Of a stretch of DNA of 64,000 nucleotides, positions 27,375 to 36,433 are shown in pieces. The translations under genes and the position numbers were made by a program. Under the pieces are notes generated by a model. The model was not told the origin of the DNA. It searched no databases and was given only the letters and a program-made list of their open reading frames with translations. Origin of the DNA: Micromonospora pisi (GTDB lineage: Bacteria; Actinomycetota; Actinomycetes; Mycobacteriales; Micromonosporaceae); contig NZ_RBKT01000001.1 in NCBI RefSeq assembly GCF_003633685.1, positions 3,906,001 to 3,970,000 on the forward strand, written 5' to 3'. Positions within the stretch are counted from its first letter, which is position 1; every line of letters begins with the position of its first letter.

Positions 27375-28226
27375 TCAGGGCATCCGGATCTCCAGCACCC
27401 CGCCCATCACCCGGGTGGGCAGGGTCTGCTGGTCGGTGGCGCTCGGGCCGTGCACCACCTCGCCGTTGTCCAGTCGGAACGTGCTGCCGTGCCACGGGCA
27501 GACCACACAGACCAACCCGTCGACCTTCATCACGTCGCCCTCGCCGAGCGGCCCGCCCTGGTGTGCGCAGTGTTCGAGCATCGCGGTGACCCGGTCGCCG
27601 TTCCGGTAGATCAGCACCGGAACCTCGTTGACCTTCCGGGTCACCAGGCTCGCCTCGGGCAGGGCGCCGAGGTCGGCGACCGGATGCCAGCCCTCGTCGA
27701 GGCGGTGCAGTTCGGGGACGGCCTGGTTGACCCCGGCACCCATCTTGTACGCGAGGTGCGCACCGAGGAAGGCGCCGCCGCTCGCCGCGGAGAGGCCGGA
27801 CCAGCCGAGGATCCGGCCGATGCCGTGCCTGCCGCGCAGCCGGGTGCCGAGTGAGGCCCCGTAGAGCGCCAGTCCGATCCCGTTCGCGATCGCGTGGACG
27901 AGTCCGACCCGCCGTTGCGACTGGGACAGTGACGCCCAGTCGTTCCATCCGGCGATCACCGCCGGCACGGCGCCGAACGTGCCGACCGCGACCAGCAGGG
28001 TCGAGGCTCGACGCTGGCCGGGCAGCAGGTCGAGGATCGCGCTGGCGGACCAGGCGCCGATCGGCACCTGGACCAGCGCCGGGTGCAGTGGATGTCCGAG
28101 CCAGACCCCGTGCAGCAGGTCCCGCATCCAGCGACGGGGCAGCGCGGACCAGATGCCACGCTGGATCTGGTCCCCTACCCGGTCCAGCTGCTTCGCCTGT
28201 TCGAGTTTTGTCAGCACCGCTCGCAT
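27375..28226 (-). CDS. DUF2231 membrane domain fused to a Rieske [2Fe-2S] domain
   Basis: A 283-aa redox protein. The N-terminal two-thirds is a DUF2231 membrane unit with LGHPLHPALVQVPIGAWSAS (His residues that could bind haem) and several TM helices. The C-terminal Rieske domain has CAHQGGPLGEGDV then CVVCPWHGSTF, giving the C-x-H and C-x2-H cluster ligands. The start ATG 28226 (MRAVLTKLEQAKQLDRV) is taken because the open frame further upstream is not family-like. It is divergent from the epimerase gene. Its electron partners are unknown. Confidence 0.88.
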   Translation of the reverse strand: MRAVLTKLEQAKQLDRVGDQIQRGIWSALPRRWMRDLLHGVWLGHPLHPALVQVPIGAWSASAILDLLPGQRRASTLLVAVGTFGAVPAVIAGWNDWASLSQSQRRVGLVHAIANGIGLALYGASLGTRLRGRHGIGRILGWSGLSAASGGAFLGAHLAYKMGAGVNQAVPELHRLDEGWHPVADLGALPEASLVTRKVNEVPVLIYRNGDRVTAMLEHCAHQGGPLGEGDVMKVDGLVCVVCPWHGSTFRLDNGEVVHGPSATDQQTLPTRVMGGVLEIRMP

Positions 28227-28328
28227 CGGCGAGGGATTCCCGGATCGGCACGGAGCAAACCGGCCTGATCCGGACCTCGTGGCGCGGCAGAACAGGCATG
28301 ACGGGACGGCGGGCGGGTAGAGACGGGG

Positions 28329-29390
28329 ATGCGGATCGCCATCACCGGAGCCACCGGCAACGTCGGAACCGCGCTGCTGCGCCGGCTGACCGACGAACCG
28401 GACATCGAGCTGATCGGGATCGCCCGACGGCCACCGCCGCCCGACGCCGGCCACCCGTACGACCGGGTGCGGTGGCACGCCCTGGATCTCGGTGAGCCCG
28501 ACAACGTGCCCCGGTTGACCGAGGTGCTGCGCGGCGTCGACGCGGTGGTCCACCTGGCCTGGCAAATCCAGCCCAGTCACCGCCGGGCACTGTTGCGGCG
28601 TACCAATCTGACCGGTACCCGGCACCTGCTGCACGCGATCGACGAGGCCGGGGTGACGACCATGGCGTACGCCTCGTCGATCGGCGCGTACGCCCGGGGC
28701 CCGAAGGATCGCCGGGTCTCGGAGAGCTGGCCGGCGACCGGGGTCGGTGGTTCGGGTTACAGCACCGACAAGGCGGCGGTGGAGGCGCTGCTCGACGGGG
28801 TCGAACACGACCACCCCGAGCTGCGGTTGATCCGGATGCGGCAGGCGCTGGTCTTCCAACGGGACGCGGGTGCCCAGATCCGCCGCTACTTCATCGGTCG
28901 TGTGCTGCCGGTCTCCTGGCTGCGCTCGGGACGGCTGCCGGTGGTACCGAGGAACAAGCGCCTACGCGCACAGGTGGTGCACGCCGAGGACCTCGCCGAG
29001 GCGTACCGGTTGGCCCTGCGTGGTGACGCGTCGGGTGCCTTCAACATCGCCGCGGAGCCGGTGCTCGACGGACCGGTACTCGCCGAGAACCTGGGCGGTC
29101 GGGCGATTCCGATGCCGATCTTCCTGCTCCGGATGCTGGCCAAGGCGGCGTGGCGGCTGCGGCTGCTTCCCACCGAACCCGGTTGGATCGACCTCACCGC
29201 CGGCGTGCCTCTGGTGGACTCTTCCCGGGCCCAGCAGGAGTTGGGTTGGCGCCCCCGGCACGACGCGCGGGAGGCGGTACGCGACCTGTTCGGCGGGATC
29301 GCGGTCGGCGCCGGCACCGGAAGTACGGCGTTGCGGCCGGAGCCCCGGGCGAGGGCACAGGGGCTCAACCGCCGCCCGTCACCCGGCTAG
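28329..29390 (+). CDS. NAD-dependent epimerase/dehydratase (extended SDR)
   Basis: A 353-aa protein. The nucleotide motif is MRIAITGATGNVGTALLRRL (GxxGxxG); DAVVHLAW follows, and the catalytic tetrad includes Ser in YASSIGAY and Tyr/Lys in GYSTDKAAVE (Y-x3-K). The C-terminal LGWRPRHDAREAVRDL is typical of sugar epimerase-like SDRs. The substrate is unknown. It is a single gene, divergent from the Rieske protein. Confidence 0.85.
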   Translation: MRIAITGATGNVGTALLRRLTDEPDIELIGIARRPPPPDAGHPYDRVRWHALDLGEPDNVPRLTEVLRGVDAVVHLAWQIQPSHRRALLRRTNLTGTRHLLHAIDEAGVTTMAYASSIGAYARGPKDRRVSESWPATGVGGSGYSTDKAAVEALLDGVEHDHPELRLIRMRQALVFQRDAGAQIRRYFIGRVLPVSWLRSGRLPVVPRNKRLRAQVVHAEDLAEAYRLALRGDASGAFNIAAEPVLDGPVLAENLGGRAIPMPIFLLRMLAKAAWRLRLLPTEPGWIDLTAGVPLVDSSRAQQELGWRPRHDAREAVRDLFGGIAVGAGTGSTALRPEPRARAQGLNRRPSPG

Positions 29391-29456
29391 GAGCACGCTG
29401 GTGCCCGGCCGGAAGCGCCACGGGTGGCCGGCGCCCGACGGCCCGGGCAGCACCGC

Positions 29457-29861
29457 TCAGCCCAGGTCCTTCTCGTCGTCGGCGACCGGACCACCGAGTT
29501 CGCCGGTCCCGTACGGGTCGAGCACCTGACGTACGCGCCGCCCCCAACGCTCGTGCGCGGCCTGGCGGCTGATTCCGGCGGCGCGGGCGATCAGCTCCCA
29601 GGTCACGCCCCAGCGGCGGAGCCCGATCAGGCTGCCGGTCGGGTCGATGCCGGTCTTCAGCTCGATCCGGAATCGGAGGAGCTGGGCGGCCACCTCCCGT
29701 TGGGCGCCGACCGGACTGTCCTGTTCGGCCTGCCACTGGGCGGAGCCCGGCACCGGCCGGCCGCCGAGCAGCAGGTCCGCCTGCTGACTGGCCTCGTTCG
29801 CCGCCGCGTGCTCGGCGGCGCGGGCGGCCGGGGTCACGTCCACGGTCAGCGCCGTACTCAT
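29457..29861 (-). CDS. Small helix-turn-helix protein
   Basis: A 134-aa protein from ATG 29861. Residues about 85-115 (RRWGVTWELIARAAGISRQAAHERW) form a clear HTH of the kind used for DNA binding; the N-terminal half (AEHAAANEASQQADLLLGG) is helical. No family name can be given. It lies downstream of the kinase gene on the same strand, with an 80-bp gap, so it may be co-transcribed. Confidence 0.7.
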   Translation of the reverse strand: MSTALTVDVTPAARAAEHAAANEASQQADLLLGGRPVPGSAQWQAEQDSPVGAQREVAAQLLRFRIELKTGIDPTGSLIGLRRWGVTWELIARAAGISRQAAHERWGRRVRQVLDPYGTGELGGPVADDEKDLG

Positions 29862-29956
29862 CAACTGATCCACTACGTCAAGCTATCCCTGACGAGGCTG
29901 CCTGTCCACCATTTTGGAGCGCCCATCCGGCCCCCGCCGCCGACCAGCGCCGGGGC

Positions 29957-32434
29957 TCAGCCGAGCTGCCACTTCTGATTGGCCTGGCCCGAGCAGTCCC
30001 AGATCTGCAGCCGGACGCCGTTGCCGTCCTGCCCGTCGATCACGTCGACACACCTGTCCGCCTGTACGTTGACCAGGTCCTCCGCCCTGTTCAGGGTGAA
30101 CTTCTGCGACGCGTTGCCGTTGCAGGTGGCGAGGATGACCGCCGTCCCGTTGCTCGTCGAGCGTCCGGCCACGTCGAGGCACTTCCCCAGTGAACGGACC
30201 GTACCGTCGCTCGGGAAGGTGAAATGCTGGCCCGCCACATGCGCGCAGCTCCACATCTGCAACCGGACGCCCGAGGTGGCGATGCTGTCCGGGATGTCGA
30301 TGCACCGCCCGTTGCCCTTGTTGACGATCGCGTCCCCGACCACCGCCGGAGGCTGCTGCTTCGTCGGAGACGGAGGAGCAGGCGGAGGAGCAGCCGGCGG
30401 CGCCGGGGTACCTCCCTGCTGTCCGGTGTTTCCCGAATTCGGCGTGGGCGCACCCCCGGGCGGTGGGAGCTGCTGTCCCGCGCTCGGTTGACCTGGCGTC
30501 GACTGACCGGGAGCCGGCTGCCCCGGCGCCGACGAGTTCGGCGACGAGGTGACCTGGAAGCCCCCGAGTACCAGCGAAAGGGCATCCTGGCTGCTGGACC
30601 AGACGTCGTCCGGGGTGGTCCAGCCGATCGCGTACGCCTGACCGTTGGCGGCGACGAACGTCCGGCTGACCGCGTGCATCCGTACGCCACCCTTCGGGGT
30701 GTACGTCCACTCCCACTCGGCGGCCCGTAGGTGATAGACCACCGCATCGATCCGCACCTGGCGGTAGCCGGGGTACCGTCCGCTGCCGCGCTCGGACTTC
30801 TCCCGCTCCCGCACCTGGACTACCAGGTCCGGCTTGACCTGACGCACCTCTTCGACGGTCAGGATCCGCGAGCCGTCCGGCTCGCGGAACTCGACCCGGT
30901 TGCCGTCACGGTGCGACGGCCACCCGTCCGGTACGAGCAGCGAGAAATTCGGGTTGTCCCGGAAGTAGTGCCAGCCGGCCGCGGGCGGCGGAAGGGTTCT
31001 CGACACCGCCGCCTCGGCGAGCACGGATTGACTGTCGAGCGGCGCCGGCTCTGTCCCCGACCCCCTGCCACCGCCGAATTGACCGCTCAGCGAGAGGCCA
31101 ACCACGAGCACAAGCACCAGTACCGCGACGGCGACCGTTCCGATCATCAGCCCTCGTCGCTGCCGTTTCGGCGGCAGGGCGTCAACGCCGGAGGTGCTGC
31201 CGCTCGCGGATTCCTTACGCCCTGCCACCACACCGCCCGGCTTGGCAGCGGGCACCGGCACCGAAGGCGTCGCACTGGTAGCCGGACGGGCTCCGGGCGA
31301 CGTCCCGGTGCCGGCACCGGTCGTGACCTCGGTTCCGGTGCCGATGTTGGCCGGGGTGCCGCTCCCGGGCGCGCTGCCGGCCCCAGCGTCGGCGGCGGTT
31401 CCGCTCGCCAGCGCGGTTCCACTCGCCAGCGCGGTGCCGGCGCCAGCGCCGGTCGAGGTCGGCGCGAATTCCGGCACGACCGGCGGGTAGGGCTCCTCGG
31501 CCGGTTCGGTCCCCGTGCCCGGGTTGACCTGGACGCCCGGGCCGCCCGCGCGCGGCAGGCCCGCCGGCACCGCCACCCCTGCCGGACTCACCGGCTCGGG
31601 CGGGCGGATCGCGTAGGCGGCGGCGGCCTCGTCCAGCAGACGCTCCGCCTCCTCGGCGTCGATCCGCTGCTCAGGGTCGCGCCGTAACAGTCCTTCGAGC
31701 AGACCGGCCAGCAGACCGGCGTGCTGGGCCGGCGGCGGAATCTCCGTGGCAAGCGCGACCAGTGTCGCCATCGCCGAAGACCGGTTGTACGGCGTACGCC
31801 CCTCCACCGCGGCGTAGAGCGTCGCGCCGAGCGACCAGAGGTCGGCGGCAGGGCCGACGAGACCATCCGTCGCCCGCTCCGGGGCGAGGTACGCGGGCGA
31901 GCCGAGCACCATGCCGGTCCGGGTGACGTGTGGGTCACCGGGCACCGTGGCCAGGCCGAAGTCGGTCAGCACCACCCGACCGTCGTCGGCGAGCAGTACG
32001 TTGGCCGGCTTGACGTCCCGGTGCAGTACGCCGGCCCGGTGCGCGGCGCGCAACGCGGCCAGCACGCCCTGTCCGATCCGCGCCACAAGGGCCGGCGGCA
32101 TCGCGCCCTCGGCCTGGAGGACCTGGTGCAGTGAGCGCGACTGCACGAACTCCATCACGATCCACGGGTCGCCACCGGCGTGCACCACGTCGAAGATGCG
32201 CACCACGTTGGCCTGGTCGAGACGGGCGACCGCGCGTGCCTCGCGCATCGAGCGCTCGCGCATCTCGCTACGCTCGTCGTCGGTCAGTCCCGGCGGGGGC
32301 ACCAACTCCTTGATGGCCACATCCCGTTCGAGTGTCTCGTCACGGGCCTGCCATACGCGGCCCATGCCGCCCTGTCCGAGCGGATGTACCAGTCGGTAGC
32401 GGTCGGCGATCAACTGCTGGGGGGCGTCGGGCAC
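29957..32434 (-). CDS. Serine/threonine protein kinase with C-terminal ricin-type lectin domain
   Basis: Membrane eukaryotic-like kinase of about 825 aa. The kinase domain is at about 12-275: P-loop LGQGGMGRV, Lys42 in VAIKEL, HRDVKPANVLL and DFG in VLTDFGLAT, then APE in YLAPERATD. A Thr/Gly/Ala-rich linker follows, then one TM helix (about 428-450), an extracellular region with GWHYFRDNPNFSLLVP, a Pro-rich linker, and a ricin B-type domain (about 701-825) with repeated Q-x-W-like motifs (LQMWSC, LQIWDC, NQKWQL). GTG 32434 is chosen over ATG 32581: MPDAPQQLIADRYRLV is the natural kinase start, with a -10-like TACGGT six bases before it. Confidence 0.9.
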   Translation of the reverse strand: MPDAPQQLIADRYRLVHPLGQGGMGRVWQARDETLERDVAIKELVPPPGLTDDERSEMRERSMREARAVARLDQANVVRIFDVVHAGGDPWIVMEFVQSRSLHQVLQAEGAMPPALVARIGQGVLAALRAAHRAGVLHRDVKPANVLLADDGRVVLTDFGLATVPGDPHVTRTGMVLGSPAYLAPERATDGLVGPAADLWSLGATLYAAVEGRTPYNRSSAMATLVALATEIPPPAQHAGLLAGLLEGLLRRDPEQRIDAEEAERLLDEAAAAYAIRPPEPVSPAGVAVPAGLPRAGGPGVQVNPGTGTEPAEEPYPPVVPEFAPTSTGAGAGTALASGTALASGTAADAGAGSAPGSGTPANIGTGTEVTTGAGTGTSPGARPATSATPSVPVPAAKPGGVVAGRKESASGSTSGVDALPPKRQRRGLMIGTVAVAVLVLVLVVGLSLSGQFGGGRGSGTEPAPLDSQSVLAEAAVSRTLPPPAAGWHYFRDNPNFSLLVPDGWPSHRDGNRVEFREPDGSRILTVEEVRQVKPDLVVQVREREKSERGSGRYPGYRQVRIDAVVYHLRAAEWEWTYTPKGGVRMHAVSRTFVAANGQAYAIGWTTPDDVWSSSQDALSLVLGGFQVTSSPNSSAPGQPAPGQSTPGQPSAGQQLPPPGGAPTPNSGNTGQQGGTPAPPAAPPPAPPSPTKQQPPAVVGDAIVNKGNGRCIDIPDSIATSGVRLQMWSCAHVAGQHFTFPSDGTVRSLGKCLDVAGRSTSNGTAVILATCNGNASQKFTLNRAEDLVNVQADRCVDVIDGQDGNGVRLQIWDCSGQANQKWQLG

Positions 32435-32761
32435 GACAGGACCGTACCTGGCGATGTTATCGCTCCCAATTCTCGGGGCCGGCGGATACACGACAGTTGG
32501 AACCGTCACACTCGTTTGTGTCACTTTCCGCTCGACAATTCCGGATACATCTCCACTTCCGATGCACCGGCTGTCGCCCATCGCAATGTTACTGATGCGT
32601 AGATAGATGTTCGACGATATACATCGACGAAATTCGAATTACCGGCAGCCCGGCCGGCCGGACGGCGCCGACCAGGATCACCGGGCGCCATCCTGCACGA
32701 CCCGGGTGACACTTTGACGCCACCGGTTCCACAACCGACCGGGCCGGGGCATCCTGGACCG
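32435..32761. other. Kinase / enoyl-CoA hydratase divergent promoter region
   Basis: No gene is seen. The stretch 32520-32640 is AT-rich for this genome and contains the inverted repeat ACGATATACATCGA (32614-32627) and the palindrome ATTCGAAT. Both flanking genes start at its edges and point away from it. Confidence 0.55.
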
Positions 32762-33523
32762 ATGGTCGTACGGGTGGAACGCAACGGTCCGGTGACAACG
32801 GTGATCCTCGACCGACCGGAACGCCGTAACGCGGTCGACGGACCCACCGCCCGGGCGCTCGCCGACGCGTTCCGTACCTTCGACGCCGACCCCGGAGCCT
32901 CCGTCGCGGTGCTCTGGGGTGCCAACGGCACGTTCTGCTCCGGCGCCGACCTCAAGGCCATCGGTACGCCGAGCGGCAACCGGGTCGAACCGGACGGCGA
33001 CGGCCCGATGGGACCGACCCGGATGCGCCTGAGCAAGCCGGTGCTCGCCGCCATCTCCGGGCACGCGGTCGCCGGCGGCCTGGAACTCGCCCTCTGGTGC
33101 GACCTCCGGATCGCCGAAACCGACGCCGTACTCGGTGTCCTCTCCCGACGCTGGGGCGTTCCCCTGATCGACGGCGGCACCGTGCGGCTGCCCCGGCTGA
33201 TCGGCGAGAGCAGGGCCATGGACCTGATCCTGACCGGCCGCCCGGTGCCGGCCGTCGAGGCGTACGAAATGGGGTTGGTGAACCGCCTGGCGGCCCCGGG
33301 CGCCGCGCGGACCGAGGCGGAGGAGCTCGCCGCCCAGCTCGCCGATGTCCCGCAGACCTGCCTGCGCAACGACCGGCTCGCCCTGCTCTCCGGTGCCGGC
33401 CGACCGGAACCGGACGCACTCGCCACCGAACTCCGGTACGGCGTGCAGTCACTCGCCGCTGACGCCGCCGACGGCGCGGCCCGGTTCGCCGCCGGGGCCG
33501 GCCGACACGGCACGCCCGCCTGA
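32762..33523 (+). CDS. Enoyl-CoA hydratase/isomerase family protein
   Basis: A 253-aa crotonase-fold protein starting MVVRVERNGPVTTVILDRPE. The oxyanion-hole segments are TFCSGADLKAIG and AISGHAVAGGLELALWCDLRIA. ATG 32762 fits the family start; a GTG/ATG further upstream (32714) adds only a Pro-rich extension. LGVLSRRWGVPLIDGGTVRLPRLIG is the usual continuation. Residue Glu in GGLELA is retained, and the second catalytic position (after LIDGGT) is an acidic Asp, so hydratase activity is possible but not certain. Confidence 0.87.
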   Translation: MVVRVERNGPVTTVILDRPERRNAVDGPTARALADAFRTFDADPGASVAVLWGANGTFCSGADLKAIGTPSGNRVEPDGDGPMGPTRMRLSKPVLAAISGHAVAGGLELALWCDLRIAETDAVLGVLSRRWGVPLIDGGTVRLPRLIGESRAMDLILTGRPVPAVEAYEMGLVNRLAAPGAARTEAEELAAQLADVPQTCLRNDRLALLSGAGRPEPDALATELRYGVQSLAADAADGAARFAAGAGRHGTPA

Positions 33524-33549
33524 ACCAACGGGCGGTACGCACACACGAA

Positions 33550-33595
33550 GACGGCGGACGACTCCCCGGGATCGGGGAACCGTCCGCCGCCGTCT
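33550..33595. terminator. Bidirectional terminator between enoyl-CoA hydratase and DUF1996 genes
   Basis: CGGCGGACG (33552-33560) pairs with CGTCCGCCG (33581-33589). Inside the loop a second small stem CCCC-GGGATC-GGGG forms. It lies between the 3' ends of two convergent genes. Confidence 0.65.
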
Positions 33596-33620
33596 GGTGG
33601 CGCGGGGGGTGGCCGTGAGC

Positions 33621-34754
33621 CTAGAAGTTACCGGCCGAGTTGCACTTCGCCTTCTGGTTCAGACAGTTGCGGACCCGGGACGCCAGGGCGTCGTCCTCCC
33701 ACGCGTTGAAGAAGTCGGCGTGCATCGAGAAGGAGGTGCCGGACGCCAGGGTGATGCCGTCGGTGTTCGCGCTCAGCGGGTAGCCGATGACAAACGACAC
33801 CGAGGGAATCGGCACCGGGTGGCTCTTCGGGCAGGCGCCGGTGTGGTCACCGTTCGCCACGTGCGCCTTGTGGTCGGGGCTGTCCAGGTGCTTGCCGTCC
33901 CAGCAGTCCGGGAAGGTGATCTGGCGGACGATGTGCGCGGTCGGGGCGCAGACCGGGAAGGTCTTGTCGGCACTGCGGCCGACCTCACCGCCGATGCCGG
34001 CGCACCAGAAGTGGTTGCCCTGCTTGTCCGGGGTGTCGACCTGGTTCTTCGCATCACCGGTGATCATGCGGAAGCCGAACGGGAACGGCTGCGTCTTGCT
34101 CGGGTCCTTGAGCCGGGATCCGTAGTAGACGGTCACGTCCTCGGGGTCGACGACCTTGCCGTTCTGGTACATGGTCGGCACCCAGTAGGCGGAGCGGTCC
34201 TGGGGCGAGTTGCAGGTGGTCGGCGCGGAGGCCCGCAGCGAATCGGCGGTCGACTTGGCATTGGTCGACTTGTTGCCCCAGAACGTGTGGTTGTGCGAGG
34301 CGCCCACCAGACCCGGCAGCACGATCGGGTCGTCACTGTTGTGGTGGCTGGTCTTGCAGCCGACGTTGAACTCGGCGACCCGGACCGGGTTACCGGTCAC
34401 CGGCTTCGGCGTACGCGCGAAGAAAGCCCTGGTCGCGGCGGCCTGAGCGGCCGCGTCGACGGTGATCCAGCCACCGGACGAGGTGGGCGGCGGTGCGGCG
34501 GTGGTGGAGGGGGCGTTCGGACCGCTGCCCGGAGCCGAGGGGCTCGGCGAGGCGGAGCCGCCGGGCGTGGCCGAGGGGCCACCGGGGGTGGCGGACGGGT
34601 CGGTGGGGCCGGTAGAGCCCATGCCGGCCGAGCCGGACGGTCCGGACGCGCCGGGCGTGGTCGGCACTTCCTTGCAGCCACCGGCGAGCGCGACGCTCAG
34701 CAGCAGCAGTGCGGTCACGGACCGACGTTGTCTGGGGGTGGGTCGCAAATTCAT
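33621..34754 (-). CDS. DUF1996-domain lipoprotein
   Basis: A 377-aa exported protein. The signal peptide MNLRPTPRQRRSVTALLLLS has lipobox LAGGC. A Pro/Ser/Thr/Gly linker (about 30-90) precedes a DUF1996 domain: FNVGCKTSHHNSDDPIVLPG, HNHTFWGNKSTNA, SAYWVPTMY and HADFFNAWEDD at the end. DUF1996 is common in fungi and actinobacteria and has no established function; the His-rich motifs suggest metal or polysaccharide contact. ATG 34754 is chosen; GTG 34766 is an alternative. The gene has a terminator behind it and an AT-rich promoter region in front. Confidence 0.85.
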   Translation of the reverse strand: MNLRPTPRQRRSVTALLLLSVALAGGCKEVPTTPGASGPSGSAGMGSTGPTDPSATPGGPSATPGGSASPSPSAPGSGPNAPSTTAAPPPTSSGGWITVDAAAQAAATRAFFARTPKPVTGNPVRVAEFNVGCKTSHHNSDDPIVLPGLVGASHNHTFWGNKSTNAKSTADSLRASAPTTCNSPQDRSAYWVPTMYQNGKVVDPEDVTVYYGSRLKDPSKTQPFPFGFRMITGDAKNQVDTPDKQGNHFWCAGIGGEVGRSADKTFPVCAPTAHIVRQITFPDCWDGKHLDSPDHKAHVANGDHTGACPKSHPVPIPSVSFVIGYPLSANTDGITLASGTSFSMHADFFNAWEDDALASRVRNCLNQKAKCNSAGNF

Positions 34755-35222
34755 CTGGGGGCACACCTTTCTTCCGAGCAGGAAGACTACGAGTGTGCGG
34801 GTACGTTATTCGAGCCGGAACGATTATTTCTGCCTTAAATCTCGTCTCGACACCTACCAGATCGGCTTACAAAAATCGCCGGACTGTCGGACGGATCTCT
34901 TTTCCCTAATCTTTGCCTAAAAACCGTAATGGGCGGCTCGTCAGCCACTCCGGAGAGGCGTCACGACTCGGCGAGCAGGGCTCGGACCAGCGCCACCTCG
35001 GGCAGAGTACGCCGATACGACACACCTGGGCGATCCCATCCGTCGGAGAATGCCCGCCTTTCGCCGACCGTACGTGCGATTCGCGTCAACGCCCGTCCAC
35101 TCCGGACCCGTCCGCCCACCTCACCGATTCGTACAACCATTCAGCCGTCCGTGCACCGTGGACGGACAGGAATGGACGGTTCGGTTCGGGTCCGGCCCCC
35201 TCACCGGACCCGCCCGATACCG
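34755..35222. other. Intergenic region upstream of the DUF1996 gene
   Basis: About 470 bp with no supported gene. The right part of the DUF1996 upstream region (34800-34930) is AT-rich and probably carries its promoter. Near 35147-35168 GTCCGT pairs with ACGGAC, a possible weak terminator for the PemK-like gene. Nothing else was recognised. Confidence 0.5.
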
Positions 35223-35714
35223 TCAGCGCCAGCCGTACGTGGCGCGCAGTGCCTCGCTGACCCGCTCGAAGCGGGCCCGGTCGAGCACCGCACCCTCGCG
35301 GCGGATGCTGTCCTCGCGCATCGTCAGCACCCGGTCGAGCCGCAGGAAACTCGGCCGGTTGTCCCGGTCCCACTCGCCGGGTCCGAGCGCGAACCAGTGC
35401 CGCTGGCCGTGGCGCTCGCTCTGGCTGGAGAGCATCAGGCCGTACAGGGTGCGGCTCTGCCGGCCGACGACCAGTACGGGACGGTCCTTGCCCTGACGCG
35501 GATCGTCCTCGTACGGCACCCAGGTCCAGACAATCTCGCCCGGATCGGCCTGCCCGTCCAGCTCCGGTGCGTACGCCAACTCTCGCCGTTGCAGCGCCGC
35601 GAGCTGGCGCCGCCGCGCGACCTGGGCGGGTATGGAACCCGGAGTGGGGGTGGCGGACCGTCGCCTGGCTATCTGTCCGACCCGCGTTGCCACGTTCCTC
35701 AAGAGATTTGCCAC
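35223..35714 (-). CDS. PemK/MazF-like protein
   Basis: A 163-aa protein. The C-terminal two-thirds matches the PemK/MazF toxin fold: GEIVWTWVPYEDDPRQGKDRPVLVVG (the family R-P-V-L-V segment), LYGLMLSSQ and NRPSFLRLDRVLTM. The basic N-terminus (ANLLRNVATRVGQIARRRS) is an extension. No antitoxin gene is adjacent, so it may be a solitary or re-purposed member. GTG 35714 is taken because a GTAGGG site lies about eight bases upstream; the frame stays open to 35915. Confidence 0.78.
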   Translation of the reverse strand: MANLLRNVATRVGQIARRRSATPTPGSIPAQVARRRQLAALQRRELAYAPELDGQADPGEIVWTWVPYEDDPRQGKDRPVLVVGRQSRTLYGLMLSSQSERHGQRHWFALGPGEWDRDNRPSFLRLDRVLTMREDSIRREGAVLDRARFERVSEALRATYGWR

Positions 35715-35853
35715 GCCGGGCACCCTACCCCCGGGCCCAGCACCCGCTCCCGCTCGTCCGCGAGGGGGTGGTGCTCCTCCCAGCGCGTGTTCCGGAGAGT
35801 GTCGGTGGGCTGCTTTACCTTGGGTCATCGGACCGAAACCGAGAGGTGACAAC

Positions 35854-36372
35854 ATGACCACGCCCACCAGCATCCTCACCGGGGAGCGCGCGGACCTGCT
35901 CGAAGCCCTGGGCAAACAGCGCTACTTCCTCCGCTACCCGACGCGGGACCTCACCGACGAGCAGGCGGCGCTGTGCACCACCGCGAGCGAACTGTCCCTG
36001 GGCGGCCTGATCAAACACGTGACCCTGACGGAGCGGGGCTGGGCACGGTTCATGGTCGGCGGCGCCGAGGCGATGGAGCGCCGGGACGAGGACGAGCCCG
36101 CCGAGTGGGCGGACACCTTCAGGATGGTGGACGGCGAAACGCTCGCCGGCCTGCTCGACACGTACGAGCAGGTGGCGCGGGAGACCGACGAACTGATCGC
36201 CACGCTCGACCTGGACCTGTCCCACCCGCTACCGGAGGCACCCTGGTTCGAGCCGGGCAAAACCTGGTCGGTACGGCGGGTGGTGGCACATCTCATCGCC
36301 GAGACCGCCCAGCACGCCGGTCACGCGGACATCATCCGTGAATCGCTCGACGGCGCGAAGAGCATGGGCTGA
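35854..36372 (+). CDS. DinB-family protein
   Basis: A 172-aa four-helix-bundle protein of the DinB/DUF664 type; such proteins include mycothiol- and bacillithiol-dependent enzymes. Start ATG 35854 has GAGAGG upstream. Metal-ligand histidines are in GGLIKHVTLTERGW and HLIAETAQHAGHADIIRES, the family pattern. The exact reaction is unknown; mycothiol-dependent chemistry is plausible in an actinomycete. Confidence 0.88.
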   Translation: MTTPTSILTGERADLLEALGKQRYFLRYPTRDLTDEQAALCTTASELSLGGLIKHVTLTERGWARFMVGGAEAMERRDEDEPAEWADTFRMVDGETLAGLLDTYEQVARETDELIATLDLDLSHPLPEAPWFEPGKTWSVRRVVAHLIAETAQHAGHADIIRESLDGAKSMG

Positions 36373-36433
36373 ACCGGCGCGGACAACTTGTCGGGCCGGT
36401 CAGCCGGCGAGCCGGTCAGGGCTGACGGAACGG

